In this document: positions 19,668 to 27,500 of the stretch, piece by piece
Position numbering within the stretch: the first letter of the stretch is position 1
Layout: every line of letters starts with the position of its first letter
Source of the DNA: Moraxella macacae 0408225
GTDB lineage: Bacteria; Pseudomonadota; Gammaproteobacteria; Pseudomonadales; Moraxellaceae
Assembly: GCF_000320365.1 (NCBI RefSeq)
Contig: NZ_ANIN01000001.1
Coordinates: 434,001 to 498,000, forward strand
Direction of reading: 5' to 3'
Length of the DNA stretch: 64,000 nucleotides
Made by a program: the position numbers and the translations under genes
Notes under the pieces: model-generated
Database searches by the model: none
What the model was told of the DNA's origin: nothing
What the model saw: only the letters and a program-made list of their open reading frames with translations

Positions 19668-21017
19668 ATGAAAGATGAACTCAAAGGTGGCCAGCAAATT
19701 AGCAACTGGCAACCTGAAGATGAAGCATTTTGGGCAAATGGTGGCAAACAAGTCGCCAATCGCAATTTATGGATTTCGATCCCTGCCTTGTTGCTTGCGT
19801 TTGCAGTATGGGTGATTTGGTCAATGTTGGTGGTGCGTATGCCTGAGGTTGGTTTTCAATTTGACAAGTCTCAATTATCCACACTGCTTGCGCTGCCTGC
19901 TTTGTCAGGGGCAACCTTGCGTTTGTTTTATTCGTTCGCTGTACCGATTTTTGGCGGACGTCGTTGGACGGCTTTGACAACCGCCAGTTTGTTAATTCCA
20001 ACCATTTGGCTTGGGTTTGCTATCCAAGATTTAAATACGCCGTTTTGGGTGTTTGCTATCATTGCCCTATTGTGCGGATTTGGCGGAGCAAATTTTTCAT
20101 CTAGTATGTCCAATATCTCATTTTTTTATCCAAAATCACAACAAGGCATGGCATTGGGATTAAATGCAGGGCTTGGCAATTTGGGCGTATCAACCATGCA
20201 ATTTGTTGTGCCTGCGGTGATAGGTTTTGCTATGTTAGGCCCTATGGGTGGCGATCCTCAGATCGTTGTCAAAACAGGCAAAGCAGTGTATCTACAAAAT
20301 GCAGGTTTTGTATGGGTTTTGCCAATTGTCATCATAACCGTATTGGCGTGGTTTGGCATGAATGATTTGGCAACCGCCAAGGCATCGTTTAAAGATCAGG
20401 CCATTATCTTTAAACGCCAACACAACTGGATTATGTGTGTCTTATACCTTGCAACTTTTGGTTCGTTTATCGGTTTTAGTGCAGCCTTTCCGCTCGTGAT
20501 CAAACAATCCTTTGCTGATGTAGATCCGTTAAAAGTGGCGTTTTTAGGGCCACTGGTGGGTGCGTTATTTCGCCCTGTCGGTGGTTGGATAGCGGATAAA
20601 GCTGGCGGTGCACGCGTAACATTTTGGAATTATATCGTTATGACGGCAACATTGGTAGGCGTCATGTTTTTCTTAAAACAAGGCAATTTTGTCGGATATT
20701 TTGCCTGCTTTATGGTATTGTTTATCACCACAGGCATTGGCAATGGTTCAACATTTAGAATGATTCCGGTGATTTTTAGAACCTTGCACGAACGTTTAAA
20801 TTCACAAGATCTAATCAATAAAGCACGTAAAGAATCAGCGGCGGTGGTGGGATTTTCAGGCGGATTTGCTGCTTATGGTGGGTTTTTTATTCCAAAAATG
20901 TTCGGTTCAGGGCTTGGTATTCATGGTACATTTATTGCTCTCATCGTGTTTTATGCTATTTGTATTGTCATAACTTGGTGGTTTTATAGTCGTAAAAACG
21001 CCCCATTTCCATGTTAA
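19668..21017 (+). CDS. narK: NarK-family nitrate/nitrite transporter
   Basis: Major facilitator of 449 residues with twelve predicted membrane helices, of the nitrate/nitrite porter family. The conserved segment RLFYSFAVPIFGGRRW with the substrate-binding Arg, a first nitrate signature region (GFGGANFSSSMSNISFFYP) and a second (GIGNGSTFRMIP) can be seen. The N-terminal WQPEDEAFWANGGKQVANRN is typical of proteobacterial NarK. No nitrate reductase genes are in the window, so import for assimilation or nitrite export cannot be told apart. AATTAGG lies upstream of the ATG. Confidence 0.88.
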   Translation: MKDELKGGQQISNWQPEDEAFWANGGKQVANRNLWISIPALLLAFAVWVIWSMLVVRMPEVGFQFDKSQLSTLLALPALSGATLRLFYSFAVPIFGGRRWTALTTASLLIPTIWLGFAIQDLNTPFWVFAIIALLCGFGGANFSSSMSNISFFYPKSQQGMALGLNAGLGNLGVSTMQFVVPAVIGFAMLGPMGGDPQIVVKTGKAVYLQNAGFVWVLPIVIITVLAWFGMNDLATAKASFKDQAIIFKRQHNWIMCVLYLATFGSFIGFSAAFPLVIKQSFADVDPLKVAFLGPLVGALFRPVGGWIADKAGGARVTFWNYIVMTATLVGVMFFLKQGNFVGYFACFMVLFITTGIGNGSTFRMIPVIFRTLHERLNSQDLINKARKESAAVVGFSGGFAAYGGFFIPKMFGSGLGIHGTFIALIVFYAICIVITWWFYSRKNAPFPC

Positions 21018-21053
21018 TTGCACAAAATGATTGCACAAAATGATTGCACAAAA
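21017..21053. repeat. 13-bp tandem repeat after narK
   Basis: Almost three copies of ATTGCACAAAATG, beginning at the narK stop codon. Confidence 0.9.
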
Positions 21054-21137
21054 CTGGTGGTTTATTGCTGTTTTATTTCTATGATTTGCTATGCTTTTCT
21101 ATGCTATGCTTTTGGTTAGAAAATTAGAAAAAACGCC

Positions 21138-22403
21138 TTAAACCACTTCCCCACACACAAAACCGCTCGCCCACGCCCACGCAAAATTATAACCGCCAAG
21201 CCACCCTGTTACATCTAGCACCTCGCCAATAAAATACAAATTTGGCTTTAATTTGCTTTGCATGGTTTTTGATGAAATATCCGCGGTATCCACCCCACCA
21301 CGCGTAACTTCGGCGGTGCGATAACCTTCCGTGCCTGATGGTTTTAATTGCCAAGCGTTTAAATTTTCACCGATGGTGATTAAATCATCGTTTTTAATAT
21401 TGGCAATTTCGCTGTGAGAATTTATTAATGTTTTCTTAACAATCAATTCATCAATATAATGCAATAATTTTTTGGGTAACGGCTTGTTTAACCGTGCGGA
21501 TAACTCGTTGATCACAGTATGAAGCTGTTTTTTTGGTGTGGTTTTTTTGGCAAGCAACAACTCATTTTTGACATCAAAACCAACAAATAAATCCATAAAA
21601 ATCAGATCGCCTGCCGTCCAATAATTAGACAACTGCAAACTTGCCGGCCCTGAAAGTCCGCGATGGGTAAACAGCACAGGCAAATTAAACCGAATTTTGT
21701 CATTAAACAATCCAACATTCACGCCAATGCCCGCCATATCAGCAAAAGCCTCTAACAGCTTGCCACTAAATGTAAACGGTACAAGCGATGCACTTGTGGG
21801 GATAATTTTATGTCCAAATTTTTCGGCCAGCTGATAACCAAATCCGCTCGCACCCATAGTCGGAATTGACAATCCGCCTGTGGCAATTACAAGTGATTGA
21901 CAAGTTAATGCCCTCAAAAAATCGGTTTTACCAGGCTTTTTTGGGCTAACAGTTAGGCTAAATTGGTTGTCAAGCGATTTAACGCCATCAACTTGACTGT
22001 TTAACTGGACAATCACGCCGTATTTTTGACATTGAGTAAGCAGCATTTGCAAAATATCATTCGCCGAATTTTCACAAAACAATTGTCCATAATCGCGTTC
22101 TTGCCACGCAATTTTGTGTTCAGCAACCATTGCCAAAAAATCCCATTGCGTGTAGCGTGATAAAGCGGATTTAACAAAGTGCGGATTATTTGACAAAAAA
22201 TGATCAGGCAAAATCTCATAATTGGTAAAGTTGCATTTACCGCCACCACTCATTAAAATTTTTTTGCCTGCTTTATTGGCATGATCAAGCACCAAAACTC
22301 GCCTGCCACGCTTGGCCGCTGTCATTGCACAAAACAGCCCAGATGCCCCTGCACCAATGACAATCACATCAAAATTTTTTACAACAATCATGTTTACAGA
22401 CAT
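21138..22403 (-). CDS. HI0933-like FAD-dependent oxidoreductase (BaiN/RdsA type)
   Basis: Flavoprotein of 421 residues in the HI0933 family, with an N-terminal Rossmann site (VIVIGAGASGLFCAMTAAKRG), the family mark KAGKKILMSGGGKCNFTN, and a second FAD motif near the end (LYFIGEVLDVTGWLGGYNFAWAWASG). Its substrate is not known in most bacteria; gut homologues reduce bile acids. The start is uncertain: the ATG at 22401-22403 is used, with another at 22391 and neither with a clear ribosome site. The open frame extending to 22481 would overlap the upstream thioesterase and is rejected. Confidence 0.87.
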   Translation of the reverse strand: MSVNMIVVKNFDVIVIGAGASGLFCAMTAAKRGRRVLVLDHANKAGKKILMSGGGKCNFTNYEILPDHFLSNNPHFVKSALSRYTQWDFLAMVAEHKIAWQERDYGQLFCENSANDILQMLLTQCQKYGVIVQLNSQVDGVKSLDNQFSLTVSPKKPGKTDFLRALTCQSLVIATGGLSIPTMGASGFGYQLAEKFGHKIIPTSASLVPFTFSGKLLEAFADMAGIGVNVGLFNDKIRFNLPVLFTHRGLSGPASLQLSNYWTAGDLIFMDLFVGFDVKNELLLAKKTTPKKQLHTVINELSARLNKPLPKKLLHYIDELIVKKTLINSHSEIANIKNDDLITIGENLNAWQLKPSGTEGYRTAEVTRGGVDTADISSKTMQSKLKPNLYFIGEVLDVTGWLGGYNFAWAWASGFVCGEVV

Positions 22404-22411
22404 TGTTTTAC

Positions 22412-22445
22412 AAAAAAAGTATTTAAAAAAAGTATTTAAAAAAAG
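22412..22445. repeat. 13-bp tandem repeat upstream of the HI0933-like gene
   Basis: 2.6 copies of AAAAAAAGTATTT lie in the short spacer between the thioesterase stop and the flavoprotein start. Confidence 0.85.
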
Positions 22446-22446
22446 A

Positions 22447-22968
22447 CTAGCTTGCCAAACGTTGGCGCACGGTTTTTGCATCTAAATCAACAAAACGCTG
22501 TTTTTCAACATCGCTAAGCGTGCGTTTTTGTGTGCCTGTATCGTCAAAAAACACAATCACGGTTTCAGCAGTGGCTGCTACGGCTTGTTGGGCGGTGCTA
22601 TAAAAAATATATTCTTGTACCAAACTGGTATTGCCAATTTTTTTGCAACGCACGCCGATCAACAGATTGTCAGGAAAGGTAATTGGGCGTAAATACTGGC
22701 ATGAAGAACTGGCAATCACAGTAAAAGCGTTTTTGTCAAACATTGCCAACTGTTCCAAATAGTGAATGCGAGCGGATTGGGCATACTCATAATACACAAC
22801 ATTATTGACATGGGCAAAAGCGTCCATATCACCCCACGCAACGTTTTGTTCATAGATCACCGCAAAATCCAACAGTGGGTTTTGTTTATCAGAACTTATT
22901 TGATTTTTTAAATATTCTATGGTTTTATCACCAATTGCAAAATTACCGATCGCAGTGTTATCACTCAT
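22447..22968 (-). CDS. Acyl-CoA thioesterase, 4HBT hotdog family
   Basis: Single hotdog domain protein of 173 residues, probably hydrolysing acyl-CoA thioesters. The active-site helix region NVAWGDMDAFAHVNNVVYYEY carries the Asp and the HVNN pattern of the 4-hydroxybenzoyl-CoA thioesterase/YbgC group. AAGGAG lies six bases before the ATG at 22968, which decides the start; the open frame goes back to 23031. It follows tesB by 52 bases on the same strand, so two thioesterases of different folds are paired. Chain-length preference is unknown. Confidence 0.87.
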   Translation of the reverse strand: MSDNTAIGNFAIGDKTIEYLKNQISSDKQNPLLDFAVIYEQNVAWGDMDAFAHVNNVVYYEYAQSARIHYLEQLAMFDKNAFTVIASSSCQYLRPITFPDNLLIGVRCKKIGNTSLVQEYIFYSTAQQAVAATAETVIVFFDDTGTQKRTLSDVEKQRFVDLDAKTVRQRLAS

Positions 22969-23020
22969 GATTTGCTCCTTTTTGATGGTTGTTGGTTTAA
23001 ATGCTTGTTGGTTTAAATGG

Positions 23021-23941
23021 TTATTTGTCAATACGTAAGCGCATTAAGCCTTCTTGTTGCGTGGTGGCTACCAATCTGCCGTCTTGCCAAAATTGTCCGT
23101 GATTTAAACCTTTGGCAGAACTTGTGGTATCGCTCCACATATCATACAACAACCAGTCATTTAAATCAAAAGGACGATGAAAATGCATACTATGATCAAT
23201 GCTGGCCGCTTGTAAACCTTTGGTCATATAACTCACCCCATGCGACATAAAACCTGTGCCAACCAAATAAAAATCCGATGCAAATGCCAATAACGCTTGT
23301 TGCACTTGTACCGACTGTTTGCCAAGCTCACCGATACGCAACCAAGTGGCCTGTTTTGGTGGCATAGGTTTTGGGTGAATGGGATCGCGCGGTGCAATGG
23401 GTTTTATCTCTACATGACGTTTGCGCAAATATCTTTCTTTTAAGGCAGGCGGAATTTTACCAACAAACCTGTCTTTTAACTGCTGTTCGTTTAACAAAGT
23501 TTCAGGATTTGGATAAACAGGCATGGTTTCTTGATAATCCAAACCATCTTCATAAGCAGCAAATGATGCTATCATAGTAAAAATAATCTGTGGCTGATCA
23601 ACATCATCAAATTGACGAGCGGTTACGCGGCGCGCCGACAAACTACGCCCATCACGCATATTCTCCACTTGATAATACACAGGACGACACACACCGCCAC
23701 CACGCAAAAAATAACCGTGCAAACTATGACAAGGCTTATTCTCCTCCACTGTGTAACTTGCCGCCATCAAAGCCTGCCCCAGTACTTGGCCGCCAAAAAT
23801 CCTCGCTCCAACATAATCATGACTTTGTCCAATAAACGTATCATCACTGCTTTGAGTTAAGGTTAACGTTTTTAACAATTGTTCAACCAAGGTGAGTTCA
23901 TTTGCAGTATCTGTTGCCTGTTGTGCTAAATTATCCGACAT
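23021..23941 (-). CDS. tesB: Acyl-CoA thioesterase II
   Basis: Double hotdog thioesterase of 306 residues, cytoplasmic, hydrolysing medium to long acyl-CoA. Family phrases are clear: RIFGGQVLGQALMAASYTV, HSLHGYFLRGG, DGRSLSARRVTARQ in the first half, then SIDHSMHFHRPF and DWLLYDMWS in the second, with ASSAKGLNHGQ-like residues (TTSSAKGLNHGQFW) near the catalytic Gln. Length matches TesB (about 286) with a slightly longer tail. It precedes the 4HBT protein on the same strand. Confidence 0.94.
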   Translation of the reverse strand: MSDNLAQQATDTANELTLVEQLLKTLTLTQSSDDTFIGQSHDYVGARIFGGQVLGQALMAASYTVEENKPCHSLHGYFLRGGGVCRPVYYQVENMRDGRSLSARRVTARQFDDVDQPQIIFTMIASFAAYEDGLDYQETMPVYPNPETLLNEQQLKDRFVGKIPPALKERYLRKRHVEIKPIAPRDPIHPKPMPPKQATWLRIGELGKQSVQVQQALLAFASDFYLVGTGFMSHGVSYMTKGLQAASIDHSMHFHRPFDLNDWLLYDMWSDTTSSAKGLNHGQFWQDGRLVATTQQEGLMRLRIDK

Positions 23942-24023
23942 TTGTTGACCTATTTATCATCATCTTAAAAAAATCTTATTATACCGCAAAACTCCCATTC
24001 TAAAAACCTACCTAAGCTTGCGT

Positions 24024-24233
24024 TTATTCCTTTATAACGTCTATTTCTTGCATAATTGTATGCGTATAATACAGCGCCGCAATCATTTTTTGATAATGCA
24101 CAATGTCGGCAAAGGTAAGCGCCATGCCTTGGCGGTCTTTTAGCCATTTTTGTGCAGGTTGATAGCCGCCGATATAAAATTCCCACGCAATGAGCGGTAT
24201 ATTGTCAAAATATTGGCTATCATTTATCCAAAC
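24024..24233 (-). pseudogene. Detached C-terminal end of the fused restriction-modification enzyme
   Basis: On the minus strand this segment encodes VWINDSQYFDNIPLIAWEFY and then GGYQPAQKWLKDRQGM, ending at a TAA at 24024-24026. The phrase GGYQPAQKWLKDR is a hallmark of the C-terminus of type ISP/IIG-like enzymes. It lies in a different frame from the main gene, which stops at 24224. Inserting one base between 24232 and 24240 would join the two. It has no start of its own and is probably not translated unless frameshifting occurs. Confidence 0.8.
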
Positions 24234-27200
24234 TTGCCTAAATTGTTATTTTTATTGTTATTGTTAACCAATTCAAAACCAATGCTCGTTTTAGTCATTT
24301 TGCGCGTAATTATATTATCGCCATCACCGTGATAACTAATTATTGGTGTATTTAACTTTGTTAATTCTGTTAAATCTGGGCTTTGTAATAAATGCAATTT
24401 ACGCAATTTTTCGCCTAATTGTACCAATTGCCAAAACGTGGTTTTGTCTTTTGGATAGGGAATACGCGGAAAATCTATTTTTAAAAATTCTTTATAAGTG
24501 TTGCGATAAGTGGGGGAGTGCAAAACGGCATAAATATAATCTAATAAATTAAGCGGATTAAAACTGTTTTTTGCCTGTTTTGTTTCGTGGTCGGGGATAA
24601 ATGTTAAGTTTAATTTATTGGCAATTTGCGTTACAATATCGGGGTTTAAATTGGGTTTTCTAAGTTGTATTAATTGTTCGGGGAGAAAGTTGTTTTGGTT
24701 GGTGGTTTCGGGGTATAAATAAAGTGGCGCAATATAATCACCGCCTTGCATTCCTGCTCTTGACCAACTTCTAAAATCAATTAATGTAGTGGTTACCATT
24801 GCCGAAACTGAATTTAATTCTGAATTACCGCGTTTAAAAACAAGCCCGATATTTTCATATTCAATAAAATGCTTCATTACATCATATCTTATTCGGTCAA
24901 TCATATTTACTTCATAGTAAATAAATTGAATATCAAATGGTCTATAGCAATACTGTTTGATATTTTTTTCATCAAATGATTTTGCTTGTTTTTGCACCTC
25001 ATTTACGTACCATCTTTTATTTTCATTTAAATCATATTTAGCTTTTAGAGTTATAGCATCAAAGTTAAAAAAGTCTTTAATTCTTTCTGCTAATTTATGT
25101 TTGTTTTTATCAATTACAAAATTATCTCTTGATGTAACAATGCCAACATTTTTTAATTCAAATAAATCTGTAACTAAAAAACCATTATTGTACAGATTTT
25201 CATTTGCAAAATCTTTTTGAACCATAAAATAACTTGGTGCTTTATTTTCTAATAAAGTAAATGGTACACTTTTAAGCGAGTGATTGTTTAAAAACGCATA
25301 TTTATCATCACGCAATCCAAATAAATCATAATGAAAAACTTGCGCCAATTCACCTTGTTGCTTTTTACCTGTTTTAACAAAAATATTAATAGAAACGCCT
25401 TGCATAATATCAAAAACGTTTTCATCTTTGCTGCCATCGGGTGCGGTTTCTTTTTTCTTAGCATTGCCGTGCAAATCAATAATATAAATTTTATCGTAAG
25501 CATTTAATAAATGCCAGCGCATACCGCGAAACGTCGGATTGTCTAAAAATCCATGCGGATTAATAAACGCCAAAATGCCCTCGCCGTTTTTTTCAATAAA
25601 ATGTTGCCCATAACGCATAAATTTAACGTAATCATCATTAATGGCTTTGGGATTTCTTTCATTTAAACGTTTATCGCTATTTGGTTCTTTTTTATAATCG
25701 TTCATTAATTGCATAATCCAATCGCCTTTATTGGCACTTTCGCCACTATAAGGCGGATTACCAATCACCACCATAACAGGGCTATCGCGTTTAATATGAT
25801 TGGCCTCATTGGCTTCATTCGCCAAAAACCCTGCAAATAAACTGCCCGTTTCGGGGTGGTGTTCTTCTAAAGAATTGGTTAAATATATTTTTAGCCGCTG
25901 ATTTTTATCCGAAACATAACCCGTTTCTTTTAATAATAATTCAAGTTTTAAATGCGCCACGGCATAACTTGCCATTAATAATTCAAATCCATTTAGCCGC
26001 GGAATTAAATCGTGTTCTACATAAGAATGCCACATGCCTTTCATGGTCGCAAAACGCGTTTTATAAATATGACGCACCACTTCGGTTAAAAAAGTGCCTG
26101 TACCTGTAGCGGGGTCTAAAATTTGCACTTTGTGGATTTCTTTATTAATGACTTTTAAGCCCGATTTGGTGCGCGCATCTTTGCTTTGTGTATTTATTTC
26201 AATGGTGGTTTTGTCATTGCTGGCAAGCCCCATGGGTAAACTAAATTCGCTTTGTAAAATATCATCAACCGCGCGCACAATAAATTGCACAACGGGTTCT
26301 GGCGTATACCAAACGCCGCGTTGTTTGCGTAAATTGGGGTCGTATTCCGCCAAAAAATCTTCATAAAAATGAATAAATGGGTCTAGTGTTTGCGTGGCTT
26401 TACCAAAGTTTTTTAATAATTGTGCGACATCGGTGGCGCGAAATATATCGGCTAAATCGTTGACAATCCATTCAATGCGTTCATCTAAATCATAGCCTGA
26501 AATATATTGAAACAACGTGCGCAAAAATGGGTTTGATTTAGGAATTAGTGTGGCGGCTTTTTGGCGCGTAAAATCGTTTAATGCTTCATCATTTAACCGC
26601 GCGGCAAACATACCATAAGCAATGGTTTGTGCATAAATATCGGCAAATTGTTTTGGCGTAATATCGTGAATTAGCACTTTTTTAAAGGCGTCCATTTGTC
26701 CATAAAGGCTGCTATTGTGATTATTTTGTTCATCAAAAATAAGCGCCATGGCAATTACATCAGCGAGCATACGCGCTTTACTTGCCATCATTTGCGCCAA
26801 TTGTTTGGGGTTTTTAATCGTGGCGGTAATGGTTTGGCTAAAATCTTTAATTAAATTAATAAACGGCGTAAAGTTTTCGGGTATGGCTGCAATTTTTTGC
26901 CCAGTTTGTTTTGCAATGGCAATTTCTGCAATCAATTCATTGTTTTTATAAAATAAAAAATTAAGATAATCGGTAAAAATAATGGTATTAAGCGATTGTT
27001 TATAACGGTCAAATTGTTCTTTATTGCCCGTTTTCTTTTTGCCGTGCAAATCATTTTCGCCTATGTCTTTGGCTTCTACAAAAAAGATGGGAATTTGCTT
27101 TTTTTCTACAATATAATCAGGCGCGCCGCAACTTCTGCGTTTTGGCTCATTAATTACCGCAAATTCTGGCAATAAACTGTTTAATAAATGCTGCAAATCA

Positions 27201-27274
27201 CCGCGAAAACTATGCTCGGTGGTTACGCCTGTAGAATAAAGGTTGTTGATGGCTTTGATATATTGGTTAATCAT
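24224..27274 (-). CDS. Fused restriction-modification enzyme (type IIG / type ISP-like), frameshifted at the C-terminus
   Basis: A 1016-residue single-chain enzyme joining DNA cutting and adenine methylation. Residues about 1-130 form a PD-(D/E)XK nuclease: Asp53 in APDY, then Glu67 and Lys69 in FVEAK. Helical coupling leads to a gamma-type N6-adenine methyltransferase with motif I DPATGTGTF (from Asp387) and motif IV NPPY (506-509). The rest is expected to read the DNA target. No helicase is present, unlike true type ISP enzymes of about 1600 residues. The frame ends in an Asn-rich run and LGKFG; about 70 further conserved residues lie in the next frame (24024-24233). It sits alone between tesB and plsB, as for a horizontally acquired gene. 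Confidence 0.88.
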   Translation of the reverse strand: MINQYIKAINNLYSTGVTTEHSFRGDLQHLLNSLLPEFAVINEPKRRSCGAPDYIVEKKQIPIFFVEAKDIGENDLHGKKKTGNKEQFDRYKQSLNTIIFTDYLNFLFYKNNELIAEIAIAKQTGQKIAAIPENFTPFINLIKDFSQTITATIKNPKQLAQMMASKARMLADVIAMALIFDEQNNHNSSLYGQMDAFKKVLIHDITPKQFADIYAQTIAYGMFAARLNDEALNDFTRQKAATLIPKSNPFLRTLFQYISGYDLDERIEWIVNDLADIFRATDVAQLLKNFGKATQTLDPFIHFYEDFLAEYDPNLRKQRGVWYTPEPVVQFIVRAVDDILQSEFSLPMGLASNDKTTIEINTQSKDARTKSGLKVINKEIHKVQILDPATGTGTFLTEVVRHIYKTRFATMKGMWHSYVEHDLIPRLNGFELLMASYAVAHLKLELLLKETGYVSDKNQRLKIYLTNSLEEHHPETGSLFAGFLANEANEANHIKRDSPVMVVIGNPPYSGESANKGDWIMQLMNDYKKEPNSDKRLNERNPKAINDDYVKFMRYGQHFIEKNGEGILAFINPHGFLDNPTFRGMRWHLLNAYDKIYIIDLHGNAKKKETAPDGSKDENVFDIMQGVSINIFVKTGKKQQGELAQVFHYDLFGLRDDKYAFLNNHSLKSVPFTLLENKAPSYFMVQKDFANENLYNNGFLVTDLFELKNVGIVTSRDNFVIDKNKHKLAERIKDFFNFDAITLKAKYDLNENKRWYVNEVQKQAKSFDEKNIKQYCYRPFDIQFIYYEVNMIDRIRYDVMKHFIEYENIGLVFKRGNSELNSVSAMVTTTLIDFRSWSRAGMQGGDYIAPLYLYPETTNQNNFLPEQLIQLRKPNLNPDIVTQIANKLNLTFIPDHETKQAKNSFNPLNLLDYIYAVLHSPTYRNTYKEFLKIDFPRIPYPKDKTTFWQLVQLGEKLRKLHLLQSPDLTELTKLNTPIISYHGDGDNIITRKMTKTSIGFELVNNNNKNNNLGKFG

Positions 27275-27500
27275 TGTTTAACTCCTGTTTGTCAAAGCCT
27301 TAGTATAACAAATTTTCACCGTTTGGTTTGATGGTTTTGCCGTATTGATTGGCTGTGTAAATCAACCGCTGCCCTTTTTAAGGGTTTTGGCGGATAGGAT
27401 TTTGGCGTTAAATCTTAAATTTTTACGCATTATTTGCTTTCGCTGGGTTACTCGCCCTATAATATACACAAATTTACTAAGCTATGCTGATAGGTTTATC

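Noticed and set aside
23965-24186. A 73-residue minus-strand protein
   Set aside because: It is the wrong frame over the detached C-terminal end of the restriction-modification enzyme; the neighbouring frame gives the conserved sequence.
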